Positions 1 to 10,221 of a DNA stretch of 64,000 nt are shown here, piece by piece. The translations under genes and the position numbers were made by a program. The notes beneath the pieces are model-generated. The model was not told where the DNA came from. It saw only the letters and a list, made by a program, of their open reading frames with translations, and did no database searches. Each line of letters starts with the position of its first letter. The stretch's first letter is position 1. This stretch comes from Skeletonema tropicum (Eukaryota; Bacillariophyta; Thalassiosirophyceae; Thalassiosirales; Thalassiosiraceae), in assembly GCA_037178625.1 (NCBI GenBank), contig CM074140.1:558001-622000 (forward strand), in the 5' to 3' direction.

Positions 1-956
1 TTCCATGATGCTACGTGCAATGTAGTTCCTCCATCACGAGGATGTGGAATCGATAATTGAGCGGCAATATCTGTTGGGTTGGGTGATTTGGATAGGTCAG
101 TGATGTGCTGGTGAAGTTCCTTCCATGATGCCTTTTCCATTGCACGATGAAGAGGCGAGAGGGAATTATTATCAGTGGCAGCGACTTGTCGTGTTGGGCT
201 ACTTGTAGGTGCATGAGAGGTGAGAGCTGAAGCAATTGAATCCACTTGTCTAGAAGAGGATGATCGTTTCATGCTCCTTTCCTCTCTTGTCGATCTTGAT
301 GGAGGTGGTAATAACTGTTGCTGGGTTTGCTGCTCTTTCTTGTCTTCCAAACTATTGCTATTGTTGCTTGTTGTGGCATTCACACGCTCCTTACTTTCCT
401 CGGCACGTCTCTTCCAGTAATCTCTGAGTGATTCACCCCCTCCAGTTCCCCCACTGGATGTGGCTGTAGCAGTAGAATTCGAACTTGACATCTTTTCTTC
501 CTTCTTTTCTTTACGCTTGGCATCCTTGTCCTTGTCCCTCCCCCGACTCTTGCTCCTATGATCACGTGATCGACTCTTCGACCTATGAGATCTATCACTC
601 TTGTCGCGATGTCGTCGACGTTTTTCGCCATCCTCGGATAATAATGAGGATGCTCCCTCTGTATTAATCTTTTTGGTTGCGGTGGGAGATGATACTGTAC
701 CGGCCTCGCTCAACTCTTGAGCTGCACGTGACGCACTCGATGATATTTTCATGGTAGGTGCACTTGCCCGTTTGCTTGAATACGATGCTGATACCGCAGA
801 GTTGCTGGTAGAAGTATTGTGCCCAACACTGCGGCTGATTGGATCATCTGTTTTGAAGGAAGAATTTTTTATCTCTGCACTGTTGGAGGAGGCGGCTGTG
901 GGGCTTTTGCGGCTCCGCAATCTTGAAAAAAGATTTGAAGCGTCTGCGGAACTCAT
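1..956 (-). CDS. RS-rich protein with ankyrin-like repeat start (partial, runs off the left edge)
   Basis: The minus strand is open from an ATG at 956-954 to the window edge without a stop, giving about 318 residues; an in-frame TAA lies just upstream at 974-972, which supports this start. The first 200 residues are low complexity: serine-rich, then a basic arginine/serine and lysine tract resembling RS domains of RNA-processing proteins. The last visible 50 residues read SPLHRAMEKASWKELHQHI and, further on, GGTTLHVASW, the beginning pattern of ankyrin repeats. The C-terminal part lies outside the window. Function is unknown; an ankyrin-repeat scaffold with a nuclear-type basic region is the best inference. 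Confidence 0.6.
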   Translation of the reverse strand, partial: MSSADASNLFSRLRSRKSPTAASSNSAEIKNSSFKTDDPISRSVGHNTSTSNSAVSASYSSKRASAPTMKISSSASRAAQELSEAGTVSSPTATKKINTEGASSLLSEDGEKRRRHRDKSDRSHRSKSRSRDHRSKSRGRDKDKDAKRKEKKEEKMSSSNSTATATSSGGTGGGESLRDYWKRRAEESKERVNATTSNNSNSLEDKKEQQTQQQLLPPPSRSTREERSMKRSSSSRQVDSIASALTSHAPTSSPTRQVAATDNNSLSPLHRAMEKASWKELHQHITDLSKSPNPTDIAAQLSIPHPRDGGTTLHVASW

Positions 957-1334
957 TGTATGATTACGGTTTTATTTCGCTGTTGTCTGTCTCTCCAACA
1001 GGTCTCTCCAATATCAATTATCCGTTGCTGTTAATGAGAGTGAGTAGCCCCTGCGTCCCGTTCACTTCATGATCTTTGTCCGTGACGGTTTTGTCTCTTC
1101 TGTTCAGATACGTGTCCTTTTTATCAACTTTCCACTGTGATAAAGAAATGAGTTTGTATGTGTTGGGTGAACGTAAAGAGTATGGTAGCATGGCTGAAGA
1201 AGTCTTGCCACCCGCTATTGACTAACTTTGTACATCAAATGCATTATATTATATTATATTATATTATATGCAAAGGTAAGATTTGTTCGAAGAGATACCC
1301 TTTATTGTACTCTTACCCATCCTCCCTGCAGCTA
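957..1334. other. Intergenic region with an ATATT microsatellite
   Basis: No gene is seen. A pure run of about five TTATA units lies at 1243-1269. The region separates the start of the ankyrin-like gene (minus) from the stop of the glycosyltransferase gene (minus), so it holds the promoter of the former and the 3' end of the latter. Confidence 0.6.
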
Positions 1335-2975
1335 CTAGTTCCCCAAGAGACTATTCCAGCTCCAGTCTAGTCGTGGGAAGCTACCCGCGCCTGCCAATAA
1401 CATCTTTGCACGCTCACTCCCCATATCTTGAACAAACTCTTCTAACCATAATGAACTCTCTGTGTCCATCGAATGGTTGCCCTCCTTGGCCAAAGTATCA
1501 TACCGATCTTGACTCTGTCGCAATTCTACTCGAATATCTTTCCGATACGTATATGCCTCAAAACTATCCAAGTAATGATTCACTCTGAAGAGAGATAACA
1601 CATATTGAGGGGAGTAATACCAATCCTGACGATGACAGTAATGACTTAATGGTGCGTGAACGTTCTCAGCCTCCACTTGTAATTCCTCCATCGGGATTTT
1701 GCTCACATCAATCATGGTCTTTCCGTAGGCATAGGTACCCTTGGCTGCATGCCAGCGATATCGAAGGGTGACAAAGTCGTTGGGGTTGAAAGGTCCCACA
1801 CTTGTTGTTGTCTCTGATGGAGATTCAAAAGGGCCATACCTCAAGCGAGGCATCGTAATACAAGGACCAATCGAATCATACCCATAACGATTTGAATGTT
1901 CCTTCACGACATCAAGAATTGTTTTCCTACCATCAACACTCGGCAATCGTTCCCTTGCTTCCTTTGCATCATTCACTGACAACCGCTTTGGCCACAAAGC
2001 CTGCTCCTTTTCCAAAAAGTATTTCCTCTTTTCAAGATCCTCAATGACATATCCACCATGAAAGATATTTGTCTTCTTCTGCTCATTCTCTGGATCCTCC
2101 CAATCTACCTCAATGCATACCCATTCCTCATCCCACTTATCATTGTAGATATCGTTGAAAATCTCACCGCAGACATTATCATCGCTATTGACCATAGTGT
2201 ACTTTAAAATAGGCATATCTTCCGGGGGTTCATCGAGTGCATCTAAATCTCTTACAGCTCGGTCATCTCGAAGATAATAAGAGTTACCAGCCACATCAGT
2301 CACGATCCCACCAGGTTGGATCTTTAATGCCGACTGCACCTGAAATGAAATTTGGGTCGGAGATGGAAGAGTATCAACCCATCCTTCAAGCCACCCCCCG
2401 ACACCTCCTTTCTCCCATTCCCAGTCCATCAACGTTTGCATTCCATCTGGAGCTTTTTCCACCGGAAAATCAGGCTCTTGATTGATGTCGTCAATCCGAT
2501 TAAAGGTCATGTATTCGTCCACATCAATCAAAAGCACCCACGTCTTATTACGCCGTTTGAAATCAGCCATGCACTTGTTGATGAAATGGTTTTGACGTTT
2601 GCGATGTCCCCAAATATCTGATGGCACTTTAAGGTTACGAATATTCTTTCCATTCTCATTTATGTCGTAGAGATAATCATCATCGTTCCAAAGTCGCATC
2701 TCTATTAGACCAGTGTCATTCCATCTTTGAAGTATTTCCAGTGGAGATGATCGACTGGCTGGATCGACTGCAATGGTAAGTGAGCGTAGAGGGATTGTGT
2801 GATAGTGATAGGCGATCCATTCTGGTAACCGTGGATTTTCGTCGTTGACTAAAAGGCAGGCAGATGCTCCTTCTTTGTGTTTGCTGTCAGCTTTGAAATG
2901 TCGGCGTTTAGTGCTACTAACTTGCCGTTGTGGGAGTAGCAAAGTAGTATCTGTATGAATATTCATATTGTTCAT
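1335..2975 (-). CDS. GT92-like (DUF23) glycosyltransferase, 546 aa
   Basis: A single-exon protein of 546 residues starting at a real ATG (2975). The core begins around residue 38 with ACLLVNDENPRLPEWIAYHY, the typical opening of family 92 / Glyco_tranf_2_4 glycosyltransferases, followed by TIAVDPASRSSP and a DxD-type metal site in LLIDVDEYMTF near residue 170. It most likely transfers a sugar from a nucleotide-sugar donor in the secretory pathway. No membrane anchor or signal peptide is visible at the N-terminus, which is unusual for a Golgi enzyme and suggests a missing upstream exon or a non-secreted paralogue. Family membership is fairly clear; substrate is unknown. A repeat copy begins about 40 bp upstream of the start. 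Confidence 0.7.
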   Translation of the reverse strand: MNNMNIHTDTTLLLPQRQVSSTKRRHFKADSKHKEGASACLLVNDENPRLPEWIAYHYHTIPLRSLTIAVDPASRSSPLEILQRWNDTGLIEMRLWNDDDYLYDINENGKNIRNLKVPSDIWGHRKRQNHFINKCMADFKRRNKTWVLLIDVDEYMTFNRIDDINQEPDFPVEKAPDGMQTLMDWEWEKGGVGGWLEGWVDTLPSPTQISFQVQSALKIQPGGIVTDVAGNSYYLRDDRAVRDLDALDEPPEDMPILKYTMVNSDDNVCGEIFNDIYNDKWDEEWVCIEVDWEDPENEQKKTNIFHGGYVIEDLEKRKYFLEKEQALWPKRLSVNDAKEARERLPSVDGRKTILDVVKEHSNRYGYDSIGPCITMPRLRYGPFESPSETTTSVGPFNPNDFVTLRYRWHAAKGTYAYGKTMIDVSKIPMEELQVEAENVHAPLSHYCHRQDWYYSPQYVLSLFRVNHYLDSFEAYTYRKDIRVELRQSQDRYDTLAKEGNHSMDTESSLWLEEFVQDMGSERAKMLLAGAGSFPRLDWSWNSLLGN

Positions 2976-3016
2976 AGTCGCACTTTTTCTCTCTTTTGTC
3001 TTAAGTATGGTCTGAA

Positions 3017-3128
3017 CGCTATTAATAGCAGGTGGTCTGGACCCGCCACGATGAGTTCCGCCACGATTCTTAAAAAGTTATTCCTTACTTATGGTATAGA
3101 GACTTTCCCATTCCACCACACCCGCTAT
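3017..3128 (+). repeat. Left copy of an inverted repeat flanking 3.0-5.7 kb
   Basis: This 112-bp stretch, with GGTGGTCTGGACCCGCCACG and TTATTCCTTACTTATGG, recurs in inverted orientation at 5450-5712. The two copies match nearly throughout, except that the right copy has a 12-bp tandem doubling of the CCGCCACGATT motif and an extra insertion of about 140 bp. The pair frames the transposase-like gene at 4218-5351 and may be terminal repeats of an element. Confidence 0.7.
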
Positions 3129-4217
3129 CCAGGCACCATCCACAATCCACAAACAAAGACAGGCATCTCAATGGGAGCCATTCAAGGGAGCCATCCAAAA
3201 TAAACAAACCGCCACCACCGTTCAAATCCGCCTCATAACAACAAAACCAAAACCATGCATGACGGCAGATAATATCTCCTACAGCCACGAAGCCATCCAA
3301 GTTCATACGAAAATTATTTCATGCTACTACCATGTCATCATTGATCCTATCAGCACACCGTCTCCTTACGAGAAAAAAAATCCAGGTAAATATTCAGTGT
3401 CTATTATTTTATCTGCTCTACACAAAAAATGTTGTTACTTACTGAATAATTTCCGAAAAACAACTCCGCACACAGGCCGACTACTCTTATCCCGATCTCC
3501 TCTTATGGCATCAGCGTTTTCTAATTAATTATCAGCGTAAATTTATCATTGTGCTGTCAGGCGTTATTGATAACAGCGGCAAAAGATGAGGTTATCTGAA
3601 GAAATTATTGATATTATTTAAGATTTCCGGGGGGGGATAGTGGACAGTATTCAGGAGGAACAAAGGGTGGCAGTCTTGGGGGCGAGCTATTCCATGGCTT
3701 AATCCTGTTTGACTGCTTTTCTTTCTGTAATGAGTGGCTTCCTCTAACTTCGTATCATCTCGGCTGCTCCTCATGCTCATCACATTCTCAAGAATTACTG
3801 CCGGTGTGCCTTCAATGTCATCATTCCCGCCTGCATCGAGAGACTGTAGATTTGAATACCCGCATGGTTGGGCCAAGAACATCCAGGTGAATAATTTTCT
3901 GTGCTTGTTTCATCAGATTCCAAAGTCATTACTCATGAATTCTTGCTGTTTGTCTCTGCCGAAACAATCATACACACAGATTAACTTCTCCTTGTCTTTG
4001 GAGTAGAATCGTTGATGGCAGAGCCATTATTGAGAGGAAAGCGTTCTTGGTGTGGGCGATATAGTTTTGGCGTCTCTACCGATGAGGTTATCTGAAGAAA
4101 TTATGATATTATTTAAGATTTCCTGGGGGCGATGGATAGTGGACAGTTTTCAGGAGGAAAGGGTGGCAGTCTTGGGGGCAAGCTATTCCATGGCTTAATC
4201 CTGTTTGATAGTTGCCG
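3129..4217. repeat. Non-coding stretch with a 128-bp direct repeat (3585-3712 and 4081-4208)
   Basis: Two near-identical 128-bp segments, each beginning GATGAGGTTATCTGAAGAAA and ending near CCATGGCTTAATCCTGTTTG, lie 496 bp apart in the same orientation. They differ by a few substitutions and small indels. The sequence between them shows no convincing gene. They could be a local segmental duplication, or short long-terminal-repeat-like ends of a decayed element. Nothing else is recognised here. Confidence 0.6.
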
Positions 4218-5351
4218 TCATCCAGACCACACCAAGTAACTTCTTCTTCTTCCCATCCTCGTCGCTTTTCCTTCAGCAAGTTTGTAGGTGAACCCTCTTG
4301 CTTTGGATTTAATCAACTCCAAATATTCAATGAAAGACATCATAGCTTCTTCGGTAGTATTTTTCGTGCTTATAACGTCAAGCCATGCGCTATGCCCAAG
4401 CTGGTACGCCTCATCATCATTCAACTCCTCATTCTCTATGCCTTGCAGAAAGTTACTACTATTGATGATCTGTTTGAAAGCATCGTAGTCTTTATTGGAA
4501 CTGCGGAACGTTGGCATGAGCCTGTGGACTTTGACCCGTATGTTAAATACATCCTGCTTTGACACAATCTTTGAGCTAGGCCAAACTGGGGTCATGACAC
4601 TCTTGATCATCGCAGATGATATCTTTCCACACAACTCGTAGACATTGCACAATTGAAATAGGGCAGCATCAGGCATTTTCTCGACGTATGCACCTGCACG
4701 AGACATTGTTACAACCCTATTCTGCCGACCTGGGTGACAATTTCCAGCATGGGTGGTACATGTACCATTGCCAATCTCAACGGGCTGATCCCATTCAGCT
4801 TTGTACGAAGGAATTGGCCTATCTTTCCCCTTCTGAGACTCTGGAAAGTATGGTGTCTTTACCAAGGGCTTGAGATTAATTGTAAATGTGCAGCCTGCCT
4901 TCAGTGAACCACTTGTGAAATCACGTCTTGGTGTTCTAACACTAACATCACTACCAAACCTGTTACACCTGATTTCCAACTTTTCAAATGTAGAAGTCCA
5001 ACCATGCTTTTGTTCAATAACGTTTAAAACTGATTGAACTAAATCTCTGCTCTTCCACGTTTCTCCCGGCTTGAATAACTCAGCCGTAATTTTGTCAAAG
5101 TCACATTTGTCTTCGTTGTAGTGATCAGATGTAATGGAGCAATTTTCAAAGTACGAAGCGTAGTCAAAATCAACTACCATGCGACGAGTCTCATTCTTTT
5201 TACCAAATGAGACATCATCATAGATCTTTAGCGACCTCGCAAATGAGGTTGATGGACAAGGTGTGTTTACTTCTTGAGACATAGCAGCAATGATAGATGT
5301 CTCCTCAATACAATTGATTAAGTAAGTAAGTAGGTTCATGTCATCAGTCAT
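4218..5351 (-). CDS. Transposase-like protein with a FAR1/MULE-type zinc finger (377 aa)
   Basis: The ATG at 5351 (MTDDMN) is taken as the start because the in-frame region upstream has no ATG. The middle of the protein has a Cys/His pattern, RCNRFG then AGCTFTINL then CTTHAGNCHPG, resembling the WRKY-GCM1 type zinc finger at the N-terminus of Mutator-like (FAR1) transposases; the 12.1-kb transposase in this window has a comparable arrangement. No DDE catalytic region is visible, so this may be a truncated or domesticated transposase, or only a DNA-binding protein. It sits between inverted repeats at 3017-3128 and 5450-5712, consistent with a mobile origin. Assignment is tentative. Confidence 0.4.
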   Translation of the reverse strand: MTDDMNLLTYLINCIEETSIIAAMSQEVNTPCPSTSFARSLKIYDDVSFGKKNETRRMVVDFDYASYFENCSITSDHYNEDKCDFDKITAELFKPGETWKSRDLVQSVLNVIEQKHGWTSTFEKLEIRCNRFGSDVSVRTPRRDFTSGSLKAGCTFTINLKPLVKTPYFPESQKGKDRPIPSYKAEWDQPVEIGNGTCTTHAGNCHPGRQNRVVTMSRAGAYVEKMPDAALFQLCNVYELCGKISSAMIKSVMTPVWPSSKIVSKQDVFNIRVKVHRLMPTFRSSNKDYDAFKQIINSSNFLQGIENEELNDDEAYQLGHSAWLDVISTKNTTEEAMMSFIEYLELIKSKARGFTYKLAEGKATRMGRRRSYLVWSG

Positions 5352-5901
5352 TTTTTTGCTGGCGGCCCAGGGCGGCCCATTCAAATTTCAAACTCAAGAG
5401 AATCTTATGTGTGGAAGTAAGTATTGTGACCAAGACGGTCACGTGGCGGAATGGCGGGTGTGGCAGAATGGGAAAGTCTCTATACCATAAGTAAGGAATA
5501 ACTTTTTAAGAATCGTGGCGGAAATCGTGGCGGAACTCATCGTGGCGGGTCCAGACCATTTGAGCGTTGAAGCGGTTAAGTGCGAGCGTTGTGTGAGAAA
5601 GGGCCACCTTACGTATGTAGGAATTACATACATGTACCTGGCGCCATATGATTATTGAGAAATGGCGCTATATGATTATGGCTGCGGTCCAGACCACCTG
5701 ATTAATAGCTCTCACCGTACTTTCCCAACGCCCAACGCCACACGCCACTAAACAAACATTTAGTCACTCTCTCTCTAAAGAGACACAGTGTCAGTAGAGA
5801 AAGAAGAATTGGAACTGGAGAGAGAGAGACACCCCAGGTGCCTTCAGCGCAGCCAACCACCAGCCAACCACTACGAAACACCTCTACCATAGCAAACAAA
5901 A
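5352..5901 (-). repeat. Right inverted-repeat copy with an inserted segment, plus promoter of the GT25 gene
   Basis: Positions 5450-5712 are the inverted partner of 3017-3128. Compared with the left copy, the right copy carries an extra segment of about 140 bp lying between two copies of GGTCCAGACCA (about 5550-5560 and 5690-5700), while the left copy has that 11-mer once. This is what an insertion with an 11-bp target duplication looks like, with the left copy as the empty site. The remaining sequence up to 5901 includes a CTCTCTCT-rich stretch just before the GT25 start and probably contains its promoter. Confidence 0.6.
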
Positions 5902-6978
5902 ATGTCTTCTCGACATCTATCTCGAACCGTTTCCATTCGTCGTCGAGGAGGAGGCCCCAACAACACGTTGAGCAATGACAATTATTCAGTCGGGACATTT
6001 TATGCTGATGAAAAGAGAAGTAGGGCGATGAAGGTGAAATTGTGCACGCAAAATTCATCAATTGCATCCTGCTGCCAATCGTCAACTGTATCCTTTGTTA
6101 TGGCAATAGCATTGGCAATATTTATTGGTAGGTCTTTGGGGTGTTTCCTACACCAAGTCTACTTCAAGATATCTTCAGAAGATGTCATGGAGCAAGTGCA
6201 CTTCCTTCGACCTCCCAAGCCACTACAAGGGGTCAAAAAGACTACTGCTTGCCGACACCTACCATCTATCTACTGGATCAATCTAGACAAGTCTAAGGAA
6301 AGGAGAAATGCCCTTGAGACATCCATGGATTTAACTGGAGTAGTAAATCACCATCGTGTTGCTGCGTATGACGCCAAGCGAGTAGCTGCATCAATTAACT
6401 CAAAGCAACTCATGTTTCATGAACTGATTAAAGTCTACGCTGGGGACGAAAACCCATCCTTCTGGAAGCACCCGAAAAATATTTACACGTACAACGAAGC
6501 CGCATGTCTTATGTCTCACCTTACGGCCATCAAACAGGCCTATGATGACGGGCATGAGGTTGCCCTTATTGTGGAGGATGATGCATTATTTTCAAGCTTT
6601 TTTTGTGATGAATATGATAACTATGTCGCGCAGGCTCCTGATGGGTGGAAGGTGTTGCAATTTGCTACAAACAACAATCATGTTGTCATGCAAGGTGCTT
6701 TGATGCATGAGCCATTCATCAGCTGGCAGCGCTATCATCATTCGACTCGAGCATATCTGATCAATAGAGCAGGGATGGAAACTCTTCTAGGGAAAATTCA
6801 TTTTACCGATATTTTTGGTAAATCCTTCTGGAGTATTCAGGAGTTTCCCTCTGTGGTAGCTGATGAAGCTATCTACACTCTAATTGGAGATACGTATTAT
6901 TCCACTGGGCTTTGGGTCGGCACATCTGAGTTAGATTCGACGATTCAAAAGAAGAAGTCGAAAAGGCAACTCGGATAA
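5902..6978 (+). CDS. GT25-family glycosyltransferase, type II membrane protein
   Basis: 358 residues from the ATG at 5902. A basic cytoplasmic tail is followed by one hydrophobic anchor at residues 62-83, then a luminal domain. SIYWINLDKSKERRN opens the family 25 (LPS/collagen galactosyltransferase-like) fold, ACLMSHLTAIKQAYDDG is the conserved helix, and VALIVEDDALF holds the acidic metal-binding motif near residue 225. It likely acts in the Golgi on glycoproteins or polysaccharides. The frame closes at 6978, but the next frame is open from about 6935 straight into the following gene, so a one-base break in an AAG-rich stretch near 6950 may split one long gene. Family call is firm; acceptor unknown. 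Confidence 0.75.
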   Translation: MSSRHLSRTVSIRRRGGGPNNTLSNDNYSVGTFYADEKRSRAMKVKLCTQNSSIASCCQSSTVSFVMAIALAIFIGRSLGCFLHQVYFKISSEDVMEQVHFLRPPKPLQGVKKTTACRHLPSIYWINLDKSKERRNALETSMDLTGVVNHHRVAAYDAKRVAASINSKQLMFHELIKVYAGDENPSFWKHPKNIYTYNEAACLMSHLTAIKQAYDDGHEVALIVEDDALFSSFFCDEYDNYVAQAPDGWKVLQFATNNNHVVMQGALMHEPFISWQRYHHSTRAYLINRAGMETLLGKIHFTDIFGKSFWSIQEFPSVVADEAIYTLIGDTYYSTGLWVGTSELDSTIQKKKSKRQLG

Positions 6979-7021
6979 TCCATATGCGCCTCTTGAAGGG
7001 ACAAAAAGTGACCAAGTGGCG

Positions 7022-8878
7022 ATGAAGAGTCAGGCCCCACCTGATCACTTACTTGATCGTTCTTTGCTCGTTGTAATGAACGTGTGTATCAGTATTGAAA
7101 GTCAAATTAAAAGAGAGATAGAAGTGATCACTCAAGACATTCATGCTGTCTGTAAATTCCACCGAGTGTGTGAATGGGAGATCAACGTTGTTGCTATAGA
7201 TGAGTCTTTGACTTCTCAGTTCAAGAAGGCTGCATCAGGTTTGCCATCCTACGCCCACATCCATACTAAGATGCATTCGGATTCGTCCAACAAGTTTCTC
7301 TTTCTTGGAGACATCGTAAGCAAGCTTGCCAATTTTGACTTGATGCTTTTCAAGGACAACGACCAGAGAATCAACGGCTTCCCGTGGAGAACGTTTATAG
7401 AACATAGTGATAACGCTGTGCTTTCATCGCCCCTTCGATCCACCCAAAGAGATTACATGCTATTCAAGCAATGGAAGGAGAAGTCTCAGGATGTAAAATT
7501 TCATGATGTCAATCATTGGTTATTCAAGTACAACGAAAGAGATTGGCATCGCCTGATGTATCTTAATTTTGACACGATCAAGCCTGTAGAAGTTCCACTC
7601 CTCGAGGCATATTTCGTCCTTATGGATGCGAAGTTTTCGAAACACTTCTTTGAACGTGCATTTGCTTCTGGAGGGCTAGTTGATTCTTCTATCGAATATC
7701 TATGGTGCAGGGCAGCATTCGATTGGGACAGCAAACGGCCCAGCTGCAACTTGATACCGCTTGCTTCCACGCATGAGGATAGCATGAACAAAATGAAAGG
7801 AGATTCATTCACTATTGACGAGCCAGATACAAACTATGACGAATCAATGTCGCTTGCGAGGCAGTGGAAGGAGATAGTTGGCCATCAGAACACGGTATTA
7901 GAGACGGAAAAGCTTTGCTTACAGAGAATGAACATAGAGTTCGTTGATGAGGACGATGACGCATCTTACGAAGGCATTCCAATTGTAGGCGTTAGCGACT
8001 GTGCAAGATTATTTATTGGACGATATTCGCAGCCAAAAGAAGACTCAAAATCGAATCCACTGGAATTTGTACATATAACGAAAACTGGAGGAAGCTCAGT
8101 TGAGAAGGCAGCTGCAAACGTAGGAATCATTTGGGGTGCATGTCACTACATGGAAGTGGAAGAAGTGGGTTGCTCCTCCCCCGATATCCCATACGATGTT
8201 CCAGACTTCCAATCGTACGCATTGACTAGTCCCTGGCATACACCGCCAAAGCTGCTGAAGGTGTACGTCGATGAATCAAAATATCCTTACAATGATGTAG
8301 ATCTGTTCACTATCATTCGCAATCCATATTCGAGAGTGTTGAGTGAGTATCATTGCCCGTGGACTGGCTTTCAACCTAAATACCGACATGGCACAGTGCA
8401 TGACAAAGATCCAAGCGATCCCAAGGTCATGAATGAATGGGTGAAGAGTATGTTGAAGAGTCTGGAAAGTGCAATAAACGATTTCAAAGCGACGAAGAAG
8501 GGTAAAATTGCCAGTCTTCAATCGAAGGGTATAAACGAGGATAGCTACATTCTGGCCCAGAAGCACTACGTGAATCAGGCCGAGTATGTATACGATGGTG
8601 ATGAAATCATAGTGAAAAATGTGGTTCATTATGAAAACTTATCGAGTGAGTTTGATGCCCTGATGAAGAAGTATGATATCGATTTAACTCTCCCGTCAAA
8701 GGATGAGGGTGTATATTCGGACGCAAACAATGCAAAGTTGACTTATAAAGATTTGGATCCTGAAGCGATTGCATTGATCAACAACTTTGCGAGAGTTGAT
8801 TTCGAAAAGTTTGGTTATCAGATGGTTGAGAACAAGTTTGATGAAGATTATTCGTTGGAGGCAAAGATCATTGTGTAA
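7022..8878 (+). CDS. Glycosyltransferase-like plus sulfotransferase protein, probably the C-terminal part of the GT25 gene
   Basis: Open from about 6935; the first ATG is at 7022. The first 200 residues hold LFLGDIVSKLANFDLMLFKD and KDNDQRINGFPW, resembling the acidic site of DUF707-type glycosyltransferase-like domains. The C-terminal half is a sulfotransferase: FVHITKTGGSSVEKAA (near residue 350) is the 5'-phosphosulfate loop that binds PAPS, and LFTIIRNPYSRVLSEY (near 430) is the 3'-phosphate site with the conserved Arg and Ser. It would sulfate a glycan in the Golgi. The N-terminus has no anchor of its own, and the upstream GT25 frame reads into this one with a single-base shift, so a three-module enzyme of nearly 1,000 residues is likely. 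Confidence 0.7.
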   Translation: MKSQAPPDHLLDRSLLVVMNVCISIESQIKREIEVITQDIHAVCKFHRVCEWEINVVAIDESLTSQFKKAASGLPSYAHIHTKMHSDSSNKFLFLGDIVSKLANFDLMLFKDNDQRINGFPWRTFIEHSDNAVLSSPLRSTQRDYMLFKQWKEKSQDVKFHDVNHWLFKYNERDWHRLMYLNFDTIKPVEVPLLEAYFVLMDAKFSKHFFERAFASGGLVDSSIEYLWCRAAFDWDSKRPSCNLIPLASTHEDSMNKMKGDSFTIDEPDTNYDESMSLARQWKEIVGHQNTVLETEKLCLQRMNIEFVDEDDDASYEGIPIVGVSDCARLFIGRYSQPKEDSKSNPLEFVHITKTGGSSVEKAAANVGIIWGACHYMEVEEVGCSSPDIPYDVPDFQSYALTSPWHTPPKLLKVYVDESKYPYNDVDLFTIIRNPYSRVLSEYHCPWTGFQPKYRHGTVHDKDPSDPKVMNEWVKSMLKSLESAINDFKATKKGKIASLQSKGINEDSYILAQKHYVNQAEYVYDGDEIIVKNVVHYENLSSEFDALMKKYDIDLTLPSKDEGVYSDANNAKLTYKDLDPEAIALINNFARVDFEKFGYQMVENKFDEDYSLEAKIIV

Positions 8879-10221
8879 ATATAATCAATATTGGTGTGAA
8901 TGTAAATAATATGATGGTCCTTCTTTATCATGTCTAGCCCTAATTAGGTCTGAAAGAGATAGGTCACATGACCAAGCGAGGTAAAGCGAGGACGAAGAAG
9001 AATAAAGTGAAGATTCCAGCGCACGAGATGAACATGAGCACAAAGAAAGATACTATTATTGAGTTCATTTAATGGCGTCAGAAAGAGTCCAAAGCTTATC
9101 CTAAGCTAGCACAAGAGCTGAAGGATGTAATTTTGACGAGGCAGAGTGAATCTAATCGAGTGACACATGCATCCAGAAAGGAGCTAATATGGAGTCGGAG
9201 TTCTTCTCTCTAGAGGAAAGCATCTACGCGAAAAGGGAGACAAGCTCACAATAGGTAAACAATACAATCTATAATAGTGAATTAGTTCCTAGGACATAAA
9301 TGCCGAGTCTGAGTTGTAACAGCTGAACCAAGCTTGGTAAGAACTTGCTCCGTTGTTTGTACTTTCGGTCTCTCCCTAGACTTCTTCTCCGCCGCGTAGT
9401 ACTCGTCAGTCTCTTTAACACTGCTCATGAATATTAATTTTGATTTTGTACTGGGTCGAACTGGCTGCTGATGCTGCTCAAAGATAATACAAAGACTTTC
9501 AACGGCACCTGCATGGAACACTAACGGAGTAAATCATCCCAATCGCTCTTTCCTCCAATAATCTAAAGTTGCGATGGCGCATCATCAGCCTCTCGATCAG
9601 CTACAACGTTGTAGCGTCGCTTCTACGGGTGCTATCCGACTCCTCAGCACGAAGAGACTTCGTCCAAATTACCACAAACTTCAATGGACCACTAGAAGCG
9701 GCGCTCATGCGCATATTGACGATACGACGATAGATTATACGATTTGGTGGATTGTTCTGCACTGGACCAACTTAACTACACCTCATCTTGCATCGTACCG
9801 TACGAAGCAGCAGCATGACTTCTGCCAATGTAGTCTATTGTTGCAGTGCTCATAATCTTCGAAGTAATGCAACCAAATAATGGGCCACTTGAAGCGGCTC
9901 AGGCTTTCATTGACGACTATTGATAATTGATACGATTATTTGGTTGTTATTAATCTATTAGCTGAACCAGTCAACGGTAGTCCTACTGCTCAACAGAAGA
10001 CATTCACACGAAGAATGAGCTTTGCCACTGCTCTACTTACACCCTGGTCCAGCGGCTTCTTAAGGTCTCTTCGCCTTTTACCATTTCCCCTCATAATTAT
10101 ATGTGATTATTTGTTACCTACAAGTACTACCTACCTAAACACATCACCAAACCATTTTTGTTAGCCACTCATCACACAAAATCCACAAAATCCATCGCCA
10201 CCATGGCGGTACTTCGCCGCA
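8879..10221. other. Intergenic region with one isolated satellite-like unit
   Basis: No gene is supported. At about 9588-9770 lies a diverged single copy of the unit that forms the tandem array at 60.9-62.1 kb: it shares GTAGCGTCGCTTCTACG, AGAAGCGGCGCTCATGCG-like and GATTTGGTGGATTGTT blocks in the same order. Short open frames in this region have no protein character. Confidence 0.6.

Noticed and set aside
3585..4208. LTR retrotransposon from the 128-bp direct repeats
   Set aside because: The interior of under 400 bp has no coding sequence, primer-binding site or polypurine tract.
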